A stretch of DNA of 24,970 bases from Paramacrobiotus richtersi (taxonomy: Eukaryota; Tardigrada; Eutardigrada; Parachela; Macrobiotidae): contig JAQGAU010000678.1 of assembly GCA_034698045.1 (NCBI GenBank), positions 1 through 24,970 of the forward strand. Direction: 5' to 3'. Below the pieces are notes generated by a model. The model was not told the origin of the DNA. It did no database searches and saw only the letters and a program-made list of their open reading frames with translations. Shown here piece by piece: positions 8,622-19,800 of the stretch. A program made the position numbers and the translations under genes. How positions within the stretch are numbered: position 1 is the stretch's first letter; every line of letters starts with the position of its first letter.

Positions 8622-11600
8622 TCACCAGAGACCATTAGACTGATTGTAAATCATTGGGCTGTCAGATGAGCAGCTGAAAGCCTTAGCAAACTCCCTGAAC
8701 GTCGACATTGCGCCGTTCGCTCGCCATCGACGGGGTGCGTGCGAGTTCCCAGCCAAGCTGACCTGTTCGCTTTCCGGACGCTGTATTCCGCACCAAACCT
8801 TAGTACAAAGAAATACCTTCGTATTATCCACGACTCATTCCGAGGGAGAATATAGTTAATAAGCGACTTCAGCAGGAAGCGTGAAAAATGTGTAAACCTA
8901 CTTGAGCAGCCGACAGGAAGAACATCATCTTGTTAGTGTGATTCTGTAATCCTGGCAAATGCAGGTCGGTTCCATTCATTCGTTGGTGATGCATTTGATA
9001 TGCCTACAGAAGAGTTGTAAGGCTCTTGATTGCGACACAACATTTGGTGACAGAATCTCACGTTAAACGTGGTCTTCAGTCCACCGGCATCCGCAATGTT
9101 TTCCGACAAAGTCAATTCTCCGTTAACGTTTCCATATGGAGTACGGTAATGGTTATATTGCTCCACTATCAAGGCTGCTTTATTCGCAAAAGCTGTACGT
9201 GATGAATTGCTCCACCAGTTGAACAGCTTGCCGGTCTCGTCGAATTGCGAACCTTGCAATGAAGCAACAATAAGCAACGCAACATCCTAGTTAAGGCTAT
9301 ACTCCGGTCATTTGGGAGGTTTTACGCGAAAGAGTGCCATTGCATAAGTGAAAACTAGAGAGAGGACCCATACAATCCTTTTGAAAGTGAAACAATGGAA
9401 CTGTATTGTCCTTTTGTCCGTTTGTGCGCGCAATAAGCGGTTGTTCCGCAATTCGGTCAAAAAGTTTAAACAAAGATGCCGCTTTGAAAACCCACGTTTC
9501 CATCCGATTTGTTTGGATGGCATATCAATAAATGCGCATAAATGAGATAATCATTCTGACTTAGTTTCAGCCAAAACAGACCGGTGTGAGATTTTAAAAT
9601 GAATTTTAAAATTTTTGAAATTTATTTTAAAATTCCACGCCGGTTCGTTTCGGCTGAAACTGGTTCAGAATGATCATCCCATTTATGCGCATTTATTGAT
9701 ATATCGTTTAAAAAAATTGGATGGAAACGTGGATTTTGAATCCGGAATCTCTGTTTAAACTTTTTGACCGTATTGCGGAACAACCGCTCCTTCTGCGCAC
9801 AAATGGACAAAACAACAATGGAGTTCCATCTTTTCACTTTCGAAACTAGTATATAGGTGTTGTCTGATGTTTACACCCGTGCAGTGGCAACGTAAACAGC
9901 AAACCTATCGGTTTAACTGGATAGTCCCCTTAATGGAATTCTCGGTCTGTTTCGCACCTTGATCATCAAACCCATGTGTGATCTCATGTCCGACCACGTA
10001 ACCTCTACTGCCGTAGTTGAAATAGTCCGGGATGTCCACGTCGAAGAATGGCGGCTGTGAAACTCCAGCAAAGATTGGTGAAAAAACGGTTGGAACGAAA
10101 ACATTTGCGGTGCACTAATGTCTAATAGTCATTGCAGCATATACCAATGGCGTTAAGTAGGTTTGCATGCATATGGCATTCGTAGTAACAGTATCTAGCC
10201 GGTCCAGAACATACTCCCGCGTGTTGATCTTGTCCAGTCTCTTAGTACTCTGAATGTTACTTTCGCGCCTGAGTGCCAGTGATGTGTTGAACATTTCTGT
10301 ACCGATTGTTACCTAAGCAATATCATACTTCGGTATAATTAGCAGCATCGATAACTACACTGGTCGTAAGTAGGTTGTATGGAAGATATGATATCTTAGA
10401 TATCCAACATACATTTTCATACATTTCCTCAATCAACGAAATGTTTGTTGTGTAAAACGCCGGGTACACATTGAACTCCAGCATTTTGTGAAGTTTTTCC
10501 AATGCTCGGTTGCGTGTTTCGAGATCCATCCAGTCAGCGGAGTTGATACCTTGTGCGAAGGAGGTATGGATGTTGCTGACCATGTCTGAAACCTATAAAA
10601 TGCGAACAGTTTTCTGAATACCCGAGGAACCTACAGTAAACGTACTGTACGTACTCTATCGGCGTTCGTCGTACGCAGTGGTGAAGCATGTACGTACTAC
10701 CACATCACCGAAGCCTTGTGAATTTCTCTGCACCGAAACGAATGCGGCCATAACAAGTGTACAAATACATATGAATGAAAAAAATGTACACGGTATGAAT
10801 CGGATCATGCTTGTTAGTACAGCTTGGATTACAGACTTTGTTGATATGCTTGTATATATTGTTGAACTCCAGCTGCAGAGTACATCACCTACATAGGACT
10901 AGAAGGTTTAACAGCGACGAGCGCTGTAGCTTTAGTCACCACTTGTGTCTACCATCCTATTGACCAACCTTTTCCTTGACGTGCCTGTCCAGAACTTGAT
11001 CAACATATAGCGATGCCACAGCCAAAGGTAGATTACCTTTAGCCATCTTCGCGCATCGCTTCCAACGTGGTTCGGTGCGATTCTTTCCAGATAAAATCAT
11101 TTCCTGATGATCAAAAAGATCGCGCAAAGACTGGGAGAGATCGGCACTGTTCGCGGCGACAATCTTCCATCCTAGATGATTGGCGAGGAAGCGTTTCCCT
11201 TCCAGACCGTGTTTCTCAATTTGTGTCATTTTCCGGTCAAAAGCCTCCAAGGCGCTTGGGTCAAAAACGATAACTATTGTCTCGTCATTGACTAGATGAT
11301 CCACCTGTCCAAACGCTGCCGAGTCACGGACGAACTGGTATAATCCTTTGGAGAAGTTGGAACGGAAGAACATTGTGGATGTCACATTAGGCAATGTGCG
11401 GAGATTGGGGAACTTTTCCAAGTCCTTTAATTCCAAGTCAGTTACGGACACCTAGACAGACTTCCTTTGGTCAACATGCACAGCAGCGTGCACAACGCCA
11501 TCAGTCCAATGTACATCAGTCAGGAATAGGCTGAACTCGTGCGACTTGTTCAGCTGATTCTCAATATCCGTCCAGTTGTAGCGCATTTCGAAATCCCCAT

Positions 11601-12726
11601 CCGGACTGGACAGATTGGCGAATGTCCTGGTAACATCCAACATGAACCTGGGATACGATGTGATGTAGCGTTTTCCTGTGCGGCTGCTTAGCAGCTCCTT
11701 CTTGAAGAAGTGCGGAATTTCGATGAGTAGCCGGTTAATGGAAGCGTTTTGCCAATCAGCCGTGACGATAACCTGCGTTATGACCCGTAGTTGGACTGCA
11801 ACGTACATTATAATATACGTAAGTAATGCTTTTCACGTTTATCAGTGGACGAAATTCATATTCAGCCAAATGTAGCAGCGTTTTCCAGATGTTGAAGTTA
11901 TCGGGATTCCAGCTCGGTGTGAGTAATGGCCATCCGCCGATTGTGTTATGGAGGATATCAAGAACTGGTTGTAATCCGCGTTCGCGCAGTGTCTCTAGTT
12001 ATGATAGCAGTATGTTTCAGTTGCTTGGTACACCGTACGTTGTACTACGAACCCATGGTGCCACCTTGATCAAGGCAGACTTTGTAAAGCCATGACTGGC
12101 CTCGGTTGAATTACTTCCAGAACTCCTATGAAAAAAACACAACTGTAGCAAACCTTTGATAAATTTGTTCGTTTAAAGAGTGTAACACTTACTTCGCAAA
12201 TCTTTAAGTAATTTCTCACTCTGATAGGAATCTGGTGTCACGGATGACTGGTCCGCTTTGATTTCGTGGTGGTCGCTATAACGGCCACAAGCATACTCGT
12301 AAAAATCTTGACAGGGATCGGCAGATAGGTTCATGTAGTTCAGCATTGGCAAACAGATTGGAGTCCCGGAAACGGGTTGTCTGCTTGAGAAGAAATAAAC
12401 AAATAGATAAATTTCCTTGGCTGCACGATATCAAAAGCAGTAATAACAGCAGTCACTTTCTCAGCAGTACAATATTGAATGTGTTCACCTGTATTGGCGC
12501 AGGTGGTTGTCCCATATATGCTGCCGTTGTTATCCGGTGATTTTACGGTTTCCATCGGATCCATGATCTGATCAACTCCATTTCCTAATCGACCTGATTC
12601 TGTAAATGACAAAACCGGCAAAACGAGAAAATGCGATAGACAATGAAACGGACCTTGTGTACTGGTTTGCATAGGCGGAAAAGCAGAAGAGACAACCACA
12701 AATAGTATGACAACAAGATAGTCCAT
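8622..12726 (-). pseudogene. NEP-1: neprilysin-like (M13) peptidase gene, probably inactive
   Basis: Thirteen exons match NEP-2 and NEP-3: 12654-12726, 12489-12599, 12193-12420, 12065-12125, 11837-11994, 11515-11772, 10969-11451, 10413-10592, 10145-10312, 9958-10077, 9062-9252, 8902-9003 and 8622-8798. The signal peptide (MDYLVVILFVVVSSAFP), zinc site HEITHGFDD and ENIADAGG are all present. Damage: exon 4 is 61 instead of 81 nt, shifting frame to a TGA; exon 9 ends NAIC instead of NAQY and is 2 nt longer; the exon 10 acceptor is cac instead of cag; and the final CGA codon is TGA, one residue early. Exon 2 lost 21 nt, including the Cys of SIC (now SIY), and exon 3 gained 66 nt, both in frame. 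Intron 10 holds a foldback transposon. Skipping exon 4 (phase 1-1) would restore frame there, so residual expression cannot be excluded. Most exons are still open, so decay is recent. Confidence 0.8.
9291..9933. mobile_element. TTAA-flanked foldback element (piggyBac-type MITE candidate) in NEP-1 intron 10
   Basis: Two long imperfect inverted arms meet near 9612. The inner part (about 9379-9845) pairs closely, for example gtttccatcc, catatcaataaatgcgcata and tcattctga on the left against their complements on the right. Weaker pairing continues outward (tttacg 9321-9326 with cgtaaa 9891-9896). Both outer ends carry TTAA (9291-9294 and 9930-9933) followed inward by GG..CTAT. Intron 10 of NEP-1 is 705 nt, against 57 in NEP-2 and 65 in NEP-3; removing the element and one TTAA leaves 66 nt. 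TTAA duplication is the hallmark of piggyBac-type insertion. No transposase is encoded; short open frames inside are mirror images caused by the arms. Confidence 0.8.
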
Positions 12727-12823
12727 GGTCTGTTTGCTTTCTGCAAAGAAAATAATCTTGCTAAACTATTGCGCCTACATCTCTCACCAACGGGATTGTC
12801 AGGCTAGATTTTAACTGCAACTG

Positions 12824-12832
12824 CCTTTATGG
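12824..12832 (-). promoter_or_regulatory. TATA-like element upstream of NEP-1
   Basis: The minus strand reads ccATAAAGG about 100 bp before the ATG. NEP-3 has the similar gcATAAAGG and NEP-2 ccATATAGag at matching places, followed in NEP-1 and NEP-2 by a conserved gttgg(t/a)gagag. Confidence 0.35.
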
Positions 12833-13643
12833 TTTCACACCGACTGGTTATTAATGTGCATGCAGTAGTTCTTTGCAGAACGCCGCAGTCTGTACCGCTT
12901 GATGACGGTTGCTTCCCACAAACTTCGTGTTCAGCGGATTCCAACTGATCCGCTTGTGTCGGTCTGCGTTAAACATGATTAATCATTCAAATGTTGGATC
13001 AAAGGTTGATACTTTTGATGGGCATCTTCTGGCAAAGAAGCGTCTTTAACCGAATACCACATTAAATTATTCTGGATCCAGCGGGGCGCTGTTCTCAAGG
13101 GATTTCATTAGTGTGCTCTGCTGTATTCAGGCAGCGCCTCAGCAACAGATTCCAGTGGCACATTCTTGATTTTTCCACTGTACTAGGCATGGCCAGCGGT
13201 CCTCTGAGTACCAAAGCAGAATTCACAGCAGCAGTGTGATACTAACAGCGCAGATATTCCAATATTCAGTCAAGCTAGCAAATAAATGCGGCAACATTTT
13301 CCTGAATATTACAAAACCAAAAGTATCTGTACAGTAAAGCAATCGTGTGATCTAATTTACAGGATGTACTCCGTTTCAGTTAACTGCGCTGTATTATTTC
13401 ACTATACTTTAGTCGATATTTAAATATTCTGTCCTGCCTCCGTAACAGCAGCCTTCGTCACCACGCCGTGTCGTACACGTTACACGTGCGTAATACGTGT
13501 GCTCTCAGCCATTGCTGCTAATGATTTACGCCACGAACCTTTCTTGCAAACCGTAAGTTAAAAGTACACACTCTGTACACACGTGACATGAGTTTACAGA
13601 TCAGAAGGTAACGCGTTGCACAGACGGTGGCATCATAATAAAG
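12833..13643. other. NEP-to-NEP spacer, homologous to 20361-21468
   Basis: No gene is seen. Shared landmarks with the NEP-2/NEP-3 spacer appear in the same order: cagaacgccg (12876 and 20434), gcaacattttcc(t/a)gaata (13291 and 21168), gcaaaccgtaagtt (13546 and 21332) and tttacagatcag (13593 and 21417). The stretch is therefore the 5' flank of NEP-1 joined to the 3' flank of a second NEP gene. Confidence 0.7.
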
Positions 13644-13823
13644 CTATCGCCAAAGTCCATTAGACTGATTGTGAATCATTGGACTTTCGGTCGAGCAGCC
13701 GTATGCGTTAGCGAATTCCCTGAACGTTGCCATTTCGCCGTTGACTCGACGTCGACGGGGTGAGTGCGGGTCCCCCACCAAACTGACCTGGTCTGTTTCC
13801 GGACGTTGTATTCCACACCAGAC
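13644..13823 (-). pseudogene. NEP-4 relic: orphan last exon of a fourth neprilysin-like gene
   Basis: On the minus strand an acceptor (cgcag) precedes a 180-nt open exon with exactly the length of the last exon of NEP-2 and NEP-3. It reads [20 protein letters not shown], then [14 protein letters not shown], and ends [13 protein letters not shown] with TAG. The His and Arg matching H723 and R729 of NEP-3 are kept. None of the other 12 exons can be found upstream; family similarity stops at 13823, and CG-rich repeats begin at 13863. The frame is intact but the gene is missing, so it is a truncated copy. Confidence 0.85.
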
Positions 13824-13862
13824 CTGCGAAGATTACCGTGTACTAGTAAGCATACGAAGTGG

Positions 13863-14517
13863 CTACGCGCGAGAAATCTTCCGCGTGTCGTTAATCGGCT
13901 ACGCGATTGCTCGCGCGCAGCAAAAATGTCGCGAATTGGCTACGCACGAGACATATGACTTGGCTCCTTTGTGCAGCTTCCTAAATTTATTAGACTTTTC
14001 TTTCCTTGACATTTTGAGTTAATAAATTTCTTGCTTTAGCTTCTTGGTTCAGCACTACAATTGCCTTCTTAGTTTCGTGGTGTGAACCTTTTAGTTTGGC
14101 TTCTTCGTTTCTACGTTTCGTTCTATCGTGCTGTATATTCTTAGTTTAGATTCTTAGTGTATTTTGGTTGCATCTTTGTCTTATTTTCTTAATTTACTTT
14201 CTTGCTTTAGCCCTTACTTTCTAAGTTTCCATTTCTTGATTCAGTTTCTTGGTTTACGTTCTTCGTTTTTAACAAGTAAGCACCCGGAGGCCTCATATTT
14301 GTAAAAATATGTGACCTATCCCGGAATGTAGTCCCAAATATACTAACCACTGTTAATTTTTTTGTGGGGTTGATTTCAAATAGTGAGGAGTTATTTGCAT
14401 TTTTAAAACCACTGGCCGTGGCTCTCGCGCGCAAACATTTTATTACTTTTTCACAGCGCGCGAGATCTCTCGCGCGTATCAGGTTAGCTTCGCGCGGTTA
14501 AATTGTCTCGCGCGTAG
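13863..14517. repeat. CG-rich segment bounded by 12-bp inverted repeats, possible small transposon
   Basis: The left end ctacgcgcgaga (13863-13874) is the exact reverse complement of tctcgcgcgtag (14506-14517). Further copies of the TCTCGCGCG core lie inside, including cgcgcgaga-tc-tctcgcgcg (14457-14476) and ctctcgcgcgc near 14422. The motif ggctacgc(g/a) recurs three times at the left end with about 38-41 bp spacing. The segment begins 40 bp after the break in NEP-4. I see no transposase and no clear target duplication, so the element call is tentative. Confidence 0.45.
14020..14270 (+). repeat. Degenerate T-rich tandem repeat, about 12-14 bp unit
   Basis: Variants of ttcttggtttag recur many times, for example tttcttgctttag, cttcttggttcag, attcttagtttag and tttcttggttta. 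The copies are imperfect and unevenly spaced. It lies between the inverted CG-rich ends described for 13863-14517. Confidence 0.55.
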
Positions 14518-14658
14518 AACTGACCTTTTTATAAATTGTAATCAATAGTAACAATACTATGAGAAAGTATCTAGAAGCAGAAATGAAAACAATAGCAACA
14601 GAAACTGCTCCTAGCGCCAGGAAAAGGAATAGGGACTTGGGAATTTCTCGAACAATGT

Positions 14659-14707
14659 ATTATTATTATTGTTATTGTTATTATTATTAATATTATGATT
14701 ATTATTG
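14659..14707. repeat. (ATT)n microsatellite
   Basis: About 49 bp of attattatt with a few g interruptions. Confidence 0.9.
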
Positions 14708-15126
14708 CTGTCAGCTATTAACAATACAAAGGCCAGCAGCAACTGTTGGTCAATATGGCTGAGATGTTGCTCACCGAGAAGCTCAGATACCGGTTTATCC
14801 GCTACGGAAAGGCATTATTTTCCTTCAAATATTTTTGTCCAGAAAAACGAGTTTTCCAGTTCTTCGCGTTTTTGTATTATATAAGAACACGGTTACTTTT
14901 TGCTGACTTGGAAACTTGGTTGATTCATTGCTGGCAAGTGGCAACTCCGCCAATGACTGGCACTATCTAATAACGCTATTTTTGGCAGTGAACACAGATA
15001 CACACATTCTCCACTGACAAGTCAAATAAACGCCGCTTTAAGTTTTTTTGGTGTACATACAGTACTTAAACTTCTAGCTACTTGTGCGGTGATTGATTGG
15101 TACAATTTTTTAGCTGATAAAGTGTT
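14708..15126. other. Stretch before PAN-2 without a recognised gene
   Basis: Nothing recognisable is coded here. Clear similarity to the PAN-1 upstream flank begins at acgacacat (15127). Confidence 0.45.
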
Positions 15127-15179
15127 ACGACACATCGAGGCATCTGGCCGCAGGTAACGCTTGTGCAGGGCACAAACCA

Positions 15180-15188
15180 CAATAAAAT
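15180..15188 (+). promoter_or_regulatory. Conserved promoter-like element of PAN-2
   Basis: caataaaat lies 140 bp before the ATG, in the same block as the matching element of PAN-1 (7074-7082). Confidence 0.35.
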
Positions 15189-15319
15189 GAACTTTCAAGC
15201 CGGCATCTTGCGGTTTACGCGTCCATGTTAACACAGCAACATTACATCACAGCTGGACGATTTTCGTAGTGGATCAGTATTGACACAGTTCTGTAAACCA
15301 TCAGACTGCAATAAGCATC

Positions 15320-16259
15320 ATGTTGAATTTATTTGCAAGTAAGTTGCCAAGCAGCCATCTTGGGTGGCGAGACCCAACATTACCCAGAACGTGACCTCTA
15401 GTAATTGGCTGCTGTGGATGTGTTTATGGTTAACGTGTTCGGTTTTGATTTTAGCCTTTGCTGTGCTTGTTGGATTGGCGGCCTGGGCGGACGGTAAGTA
15501 CAGTACACTAAGTAAACACGATATGGCAGATCACGAATGTGCGTTGAGAATCAGCGGAATCCAAGCTGCAGATACCGTCGACTGATGTTGTTGACGTTGA
15601 TGTTAAAATTACGATATTTTGTTGAGCGAAAAAAAACATCATCTGTATATTAAATAAACTCAATAAGTCACAACTGGTTCAAAACCAACGTGCATTTTTA
15701 TTCAGCCAAGTACAAGGTAGAGGTACCCTCGGTGGCATGCAATCCCCCGCTGAAATTCACCGGCAACGAGAATGAGGATGCCTGCTTTGCCCGCTGCCAG
15801 AAAGCCCCCAACTGCCTGTTTTCCGTTTTTGACAACAAAGCCAAGAAGAACACCTGCGCCAGCGTGGACAAAGGCGCCAAATGCGGGCCAAAGAGCGCCA
15901 GCGGCGAATACTACACATTCACCGCCAACATTGCTCCGCCCAAGTACACAGCGGTGGAGAATGTGGATGTTCAAGGAAATGCACTGGCGAAGGTGGACGG
16001 GGCCGATTTGGTCGGATTTGGCGGTCCATTCTCGGTGAACGAGGAGACCTGTGGTAAAGCGTGTGCCATATTCAGCGGCTGCAACGGATACTCCTACGCG
16101 CAAGGTATGGGACATAGCCCCGCTGTGTGTCTGCTCAAAACATTCGCGAAGCCGGTGACGGTCGGTCAGGAAGCGAAGTGTGTGCCGAAGAATGCCGCCG
16201 GTGGGGTCACGAAGGTGTTCTTTGCAAAGGCTGAGCATGCGCCTAAAAAGAAGTGCTAA
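15320..16259 (+). CDS. PAN-2: secreted protein with two PAN/apple-like modules
   Basis: The exons are 15320-15338, 15455-15493 and 15706-16259, with the same three lengths (19, 39, 554 nt) and phases as PAN-1, again 203 residues. The signal peptide is MLNLFATFAVLVGLAAWA. Mature sequence starts AKYKVEVPSVACNPPLKFTG. All twelve cysteines of PAN-1 are kept; the first shifts by two residues because the N-terminal linker is two shorter and the inter-module linker (KVDGADLVGFGG) two longer. Compared with PAN-1 the mature protein differs at many surface positions but keeps cysteines, the Cx3Cx5C cores and the end EHAPKKKC, which suggests both are under selection. The gene converges on NEP-2; the two poly(A) signals (16503 and 16748) lie about 240 bp apart, so the transcripts need not overlap. 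Function beyond likely ligand binding is unknown. Confidence 0.85.
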
Positions 16260-16502
16260 ACGCTGCTGATAATATGCGCATTTTTCATACAGTTCTTTTC
16301 CCGGTTGATTGCTCGCGAAACTTTGCGCTGTCCTTCGGCACTTTGTTCAACCGGTGGAATTCGTCGTTGATGCGGTGCCTGCTGACTGTCTGTGCTAGTT
16401 AGTTTGCCGTTAATTAGTTTGTGTCCAGTTAATCTGGCCTTCCGGCAGTGCGGTGTAGTTTATCTGGCGACTCTGCTGTTTGCTGCATTCTGCCATCGTG
16501 AC

Positions 16503-16508
16503 AATAAA
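16503..16508 (+). terminator. Poly(A) signal (AATAAA) of PAN-2
   Basis: AATAAA is 244 nt after the PAN-2 stop and aligns with ATTAAA behind PAN-1. Confidence 0.6.
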
Positions 16509-16747
16509 TCGCATGACAAATCGGTTTTCTTCCAACTATTCTGAAACCTCGTGTGAAGAACGAACGATGAGTCATACAGACTCAGATGCAGACGGCAGCC
16601 ATCCGCCGATGTTAGACCGGCCTACCAAGGCCAAAGCCAGGATGCTTTTGTTCCAGTTAAGTCCCATGTCACCAGGTAATTCTACATCTTTTGTAAGTTG
16701 CAAAAAAGTTTGCTCGCTGTATGATCATATAATTTAGTTTTCTTCTC

Positions 16748-16753
16748 TTTATT
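16748..16753 (-). terminator. Poly(A) signal (AATAAA) of NEP-2
   Basis: The minus strand reads AATAAA about 80 nt beyond the NEP-2 stop codon (16833-16835), a normal distance. Confidence 0.5.
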
Positions 16754-16832
16754 TTCTGATAAGCCTCCTCAGCCAGTAGTTGTACCAGTAGATAGGTATC
16801 GCACGAGTACATTAACATCCACAAATTAAGAT

Positions 16833-19800
16833 CTATCGCCAAAGACCATTAGACTGATTGTAAATCATTGGGCTCTCGGGTGGGCAATTATAAGCCTTAG
16901 CAAATTCCCTGAACGTTGCCATTTCGCCGTTCACTCGCCATCGACGAGGTGAATGCGGGTCCCCAACCAAAGCAATCTGGTCTATTTCCGTACGTTGTAT
17001 TCCACACCAAACCTGAATATAGCCGCGGATTACTTACATAAAAAGCCGTCTTATTCCACACGGCCCCTTCTCAGTGATAACATAATATGCGTGTAGTATG
17101 CAACAGAACCTGAAACAAATGCCTTAACCTACTTGAGCAGCCGACAAGAAGAACATCATATTGTTCGTGTGGTTCCGTAACCCTGGTAGAGGCAGGTCGG
17201 TTCCGTTCATTCGTTGAAGATGCAGTTGATATGCCTATCGAACAGTTACAACGTTCTTGATTGCGACACATCAACAGGTGAAAGATCGTCACGTTAAATG
17301 TGGTCTTTAATCCACCGGCATCCGCAATATTCTCGCCCAGTGTCAAATTTCCGTTAACGTTTCCGTATGGGGTACGGTAATTGCCATACTGCTCCACTAT
17401 CAAGGCGGCTTTATTCGCAAAGGCTTCACGAGATGAATTGCTCCACCAGTTGAAGAGCTTGCCGGTCTCGTCAAATCGTGAACCTAAAGCAATGAAAACA
17501 CAAGGAACCTCTCATTTGAGAATGTCATCCTAATTCGCACCTTGATCATCAAACCCATGGGTCATTTCATGCCCGATTATGTGACCAAGGCTACCGTAGT
17601 TGAAATAGTCCGGGATGTCCACATCGAAGAATGGCGGCTGCGAAAATCCAGCGAAGATTGCTGGAAAAAGCGGTAAGAAAGTTTACGGTAATGCAACGTC
17701 GTTATTAAGGCATTTACCGATTATGTTGTAGTTTGGCCAGTATTGGGCATTCGTAGTAACAGTATCTAGCCGGTCCAGAAAATATTCTCGGGTGTTAATC
17801 TTGTCCAGCCTCTTGGTACTCCGAATGTTACTGTCGCGCTTCAGTGCCAGTGATGTGTCGAACATTTCCGTACCAATCGTTATCTAATATGACACTGCGG
17901 TACATTTAATGGCATTGATATTTCGTTGGTTTCAAGTACAAGCAGGTTGTATGAAGGATATCCAACGTACATTTTCGTACATTTCCTCGATCAAGGTAAT
18001 ATTTATGGTGTAGAAATCCGGATACACGTTGAACTCCAGCATTTGGTGAAGCTTTTCCAATGCTCGGTTACGGGTTTCGAGATCCATCCAATCAGCGGAG
18101 TTGATACCATTTGCGAAGGAGGTACGGATGTTGCTGACCATGTCAGAAACCTATCAAATGCGAACAGTTTTCTGAATACCCGAGGTACTTATACTGTAAA
18201 CTGGCTCCATTTTGCAACATGTCGCATTTGTAATTCACCTGTTGCCCAGGTTAGGTCAGACGACAAACAGGTCAGAAACCTATTGAATTCGAACAGTTTT
18301 CTAAAAGCCAGACTTTCTTAACTTTACGAGCGCTATCGCTATAGTCAGCCTTCATGGCTTTACATACTATCCTTTTGACCAACCTTTTCCTTAATGTGTT
18401 TGTCCAGAACTTGATCGACATACAGCGACGCCACAGCCAGGGGGAGAGAAGTTTGAGCCATCCTCACGCATTGCTTCCAAACGGGATCGGTAAGATTCTT
18501 TCCAGACAAAATCATCTCCTGATGATCGAAAAGATCGCGCAAAGACCGGGACAAATCGGAGCTGTACTCTGCAACAATCTTCCATCCAAGATGATTAGCG
18601 AGGAAGCGTTTCCCTTCCACGCCGAGCTGCTCAATTTGTAGCATTTCCCGGTCAAAGGCTTCCAAGGCGCTTGGCTGAAGCACGTTAACGACTGCGTCGT
18701 TGTTGACTAAATGAGCTATCTCACCCAACGCCGCGGAGTCTTGAACGAATTGGTATAACCCTCTGGAGAAGTTGGAGCGGAAGAACATTGAGGATGTCAC
18801 ATTTGTTAATTTGCGAAGATTGTGGAATTTTCCGCCGTCCCTTAGTTCCAAAGCTGTTGCGGACACCTACAAAACCTTGTTCTAGTCAATGTACAAGATA
18901 CGCTTATTAAGGCAATGTACGTTAGTCATGAATAGGCTAAACTCGTGCGATTTGTTCAGCTGAATCTCGATATCCGTCCAGTTGTATCGAGCTTCGAAAT
19001 CCCCGTTAGACGTGGATAGACTGGCAAATGTCTTGGTGAAATCCAACATGTACTTTGGATAGGATGCGATGTAGCGTTTTCCCGTGCTGCTGCTCAGAAA
19101 GTCCTTCTTGAAGAAGCGCGGAATGCCGATCATTAACCGGTTAATGGAAGCGTTTTTCCAGTCAGCCATGACGGTAACCTGCATTATTACATCGTAGTTG
19201 GACTGAGAGGTTCATTGTTATTTACGTAAACAATGCAACATACGCTTATCAGTGGACGAAAGTCATATTCAGCCAAATGTAGCAGCGTCTTCCAGATGTC
19301 GAAGTTATCGGGATTCCAGTTCGGTGTGAGTAATGGCCATCCGCCGATCGTTTTACTGAGCATATCAGTAACCGGTTGTACTCCCTGTTTGCGCAGTGTC
19401 TCTACGTAGGGCAGCGGTATTTGAGTTTCCTCTACGGTGTACTACGAATACATGGTGTGATCGTTTTACCTTTATCAAGGCAGACTTTGTACAGCTGCCG
19501 AGCAGTTTGACGTGCAGGACTGGCTTCGGTTTCATTACTCTCTAGAACTCCTATAAAAAACAGTAAATAAGTACACACACAGCAGTTTCCAGAACGCGTA
19601 ATGAGGAACATGCTATTCGAATTTCAAGTAAACCGAACCGCTACAAACTGAATTACCGTGTCCGAAACAGAAGGGACTATGTGTACTTCCGTAACAGACA
19701 AATAATTCGTTAAAGCTGAGTATACGTATATGTATGAAATTCCGCTCCGTTCGACAAACCTTCGATAAATTTGTGCAGAGAATGTAGTACCTACTTCGCA

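Noticed and set aside
9348-9545. Open frames inside the foldback element that seem to match each other on opposite strands (9348-9545 and 9622-9837)
   Set aside because: The match is a by-product of the inverted arms; neither has a start, splice sites or a known domain.
15702-16238. Long open frame on the minus strand opposite PAN-2 (and the similar one at 7390-7941 opposite PAN-1)
   Set aside because: It mirrors the plus-strand PAN exon, whose signal peptide, splice sites and cysteine pattern are convincing. The antisense frames of the two copies are not similar proteins.
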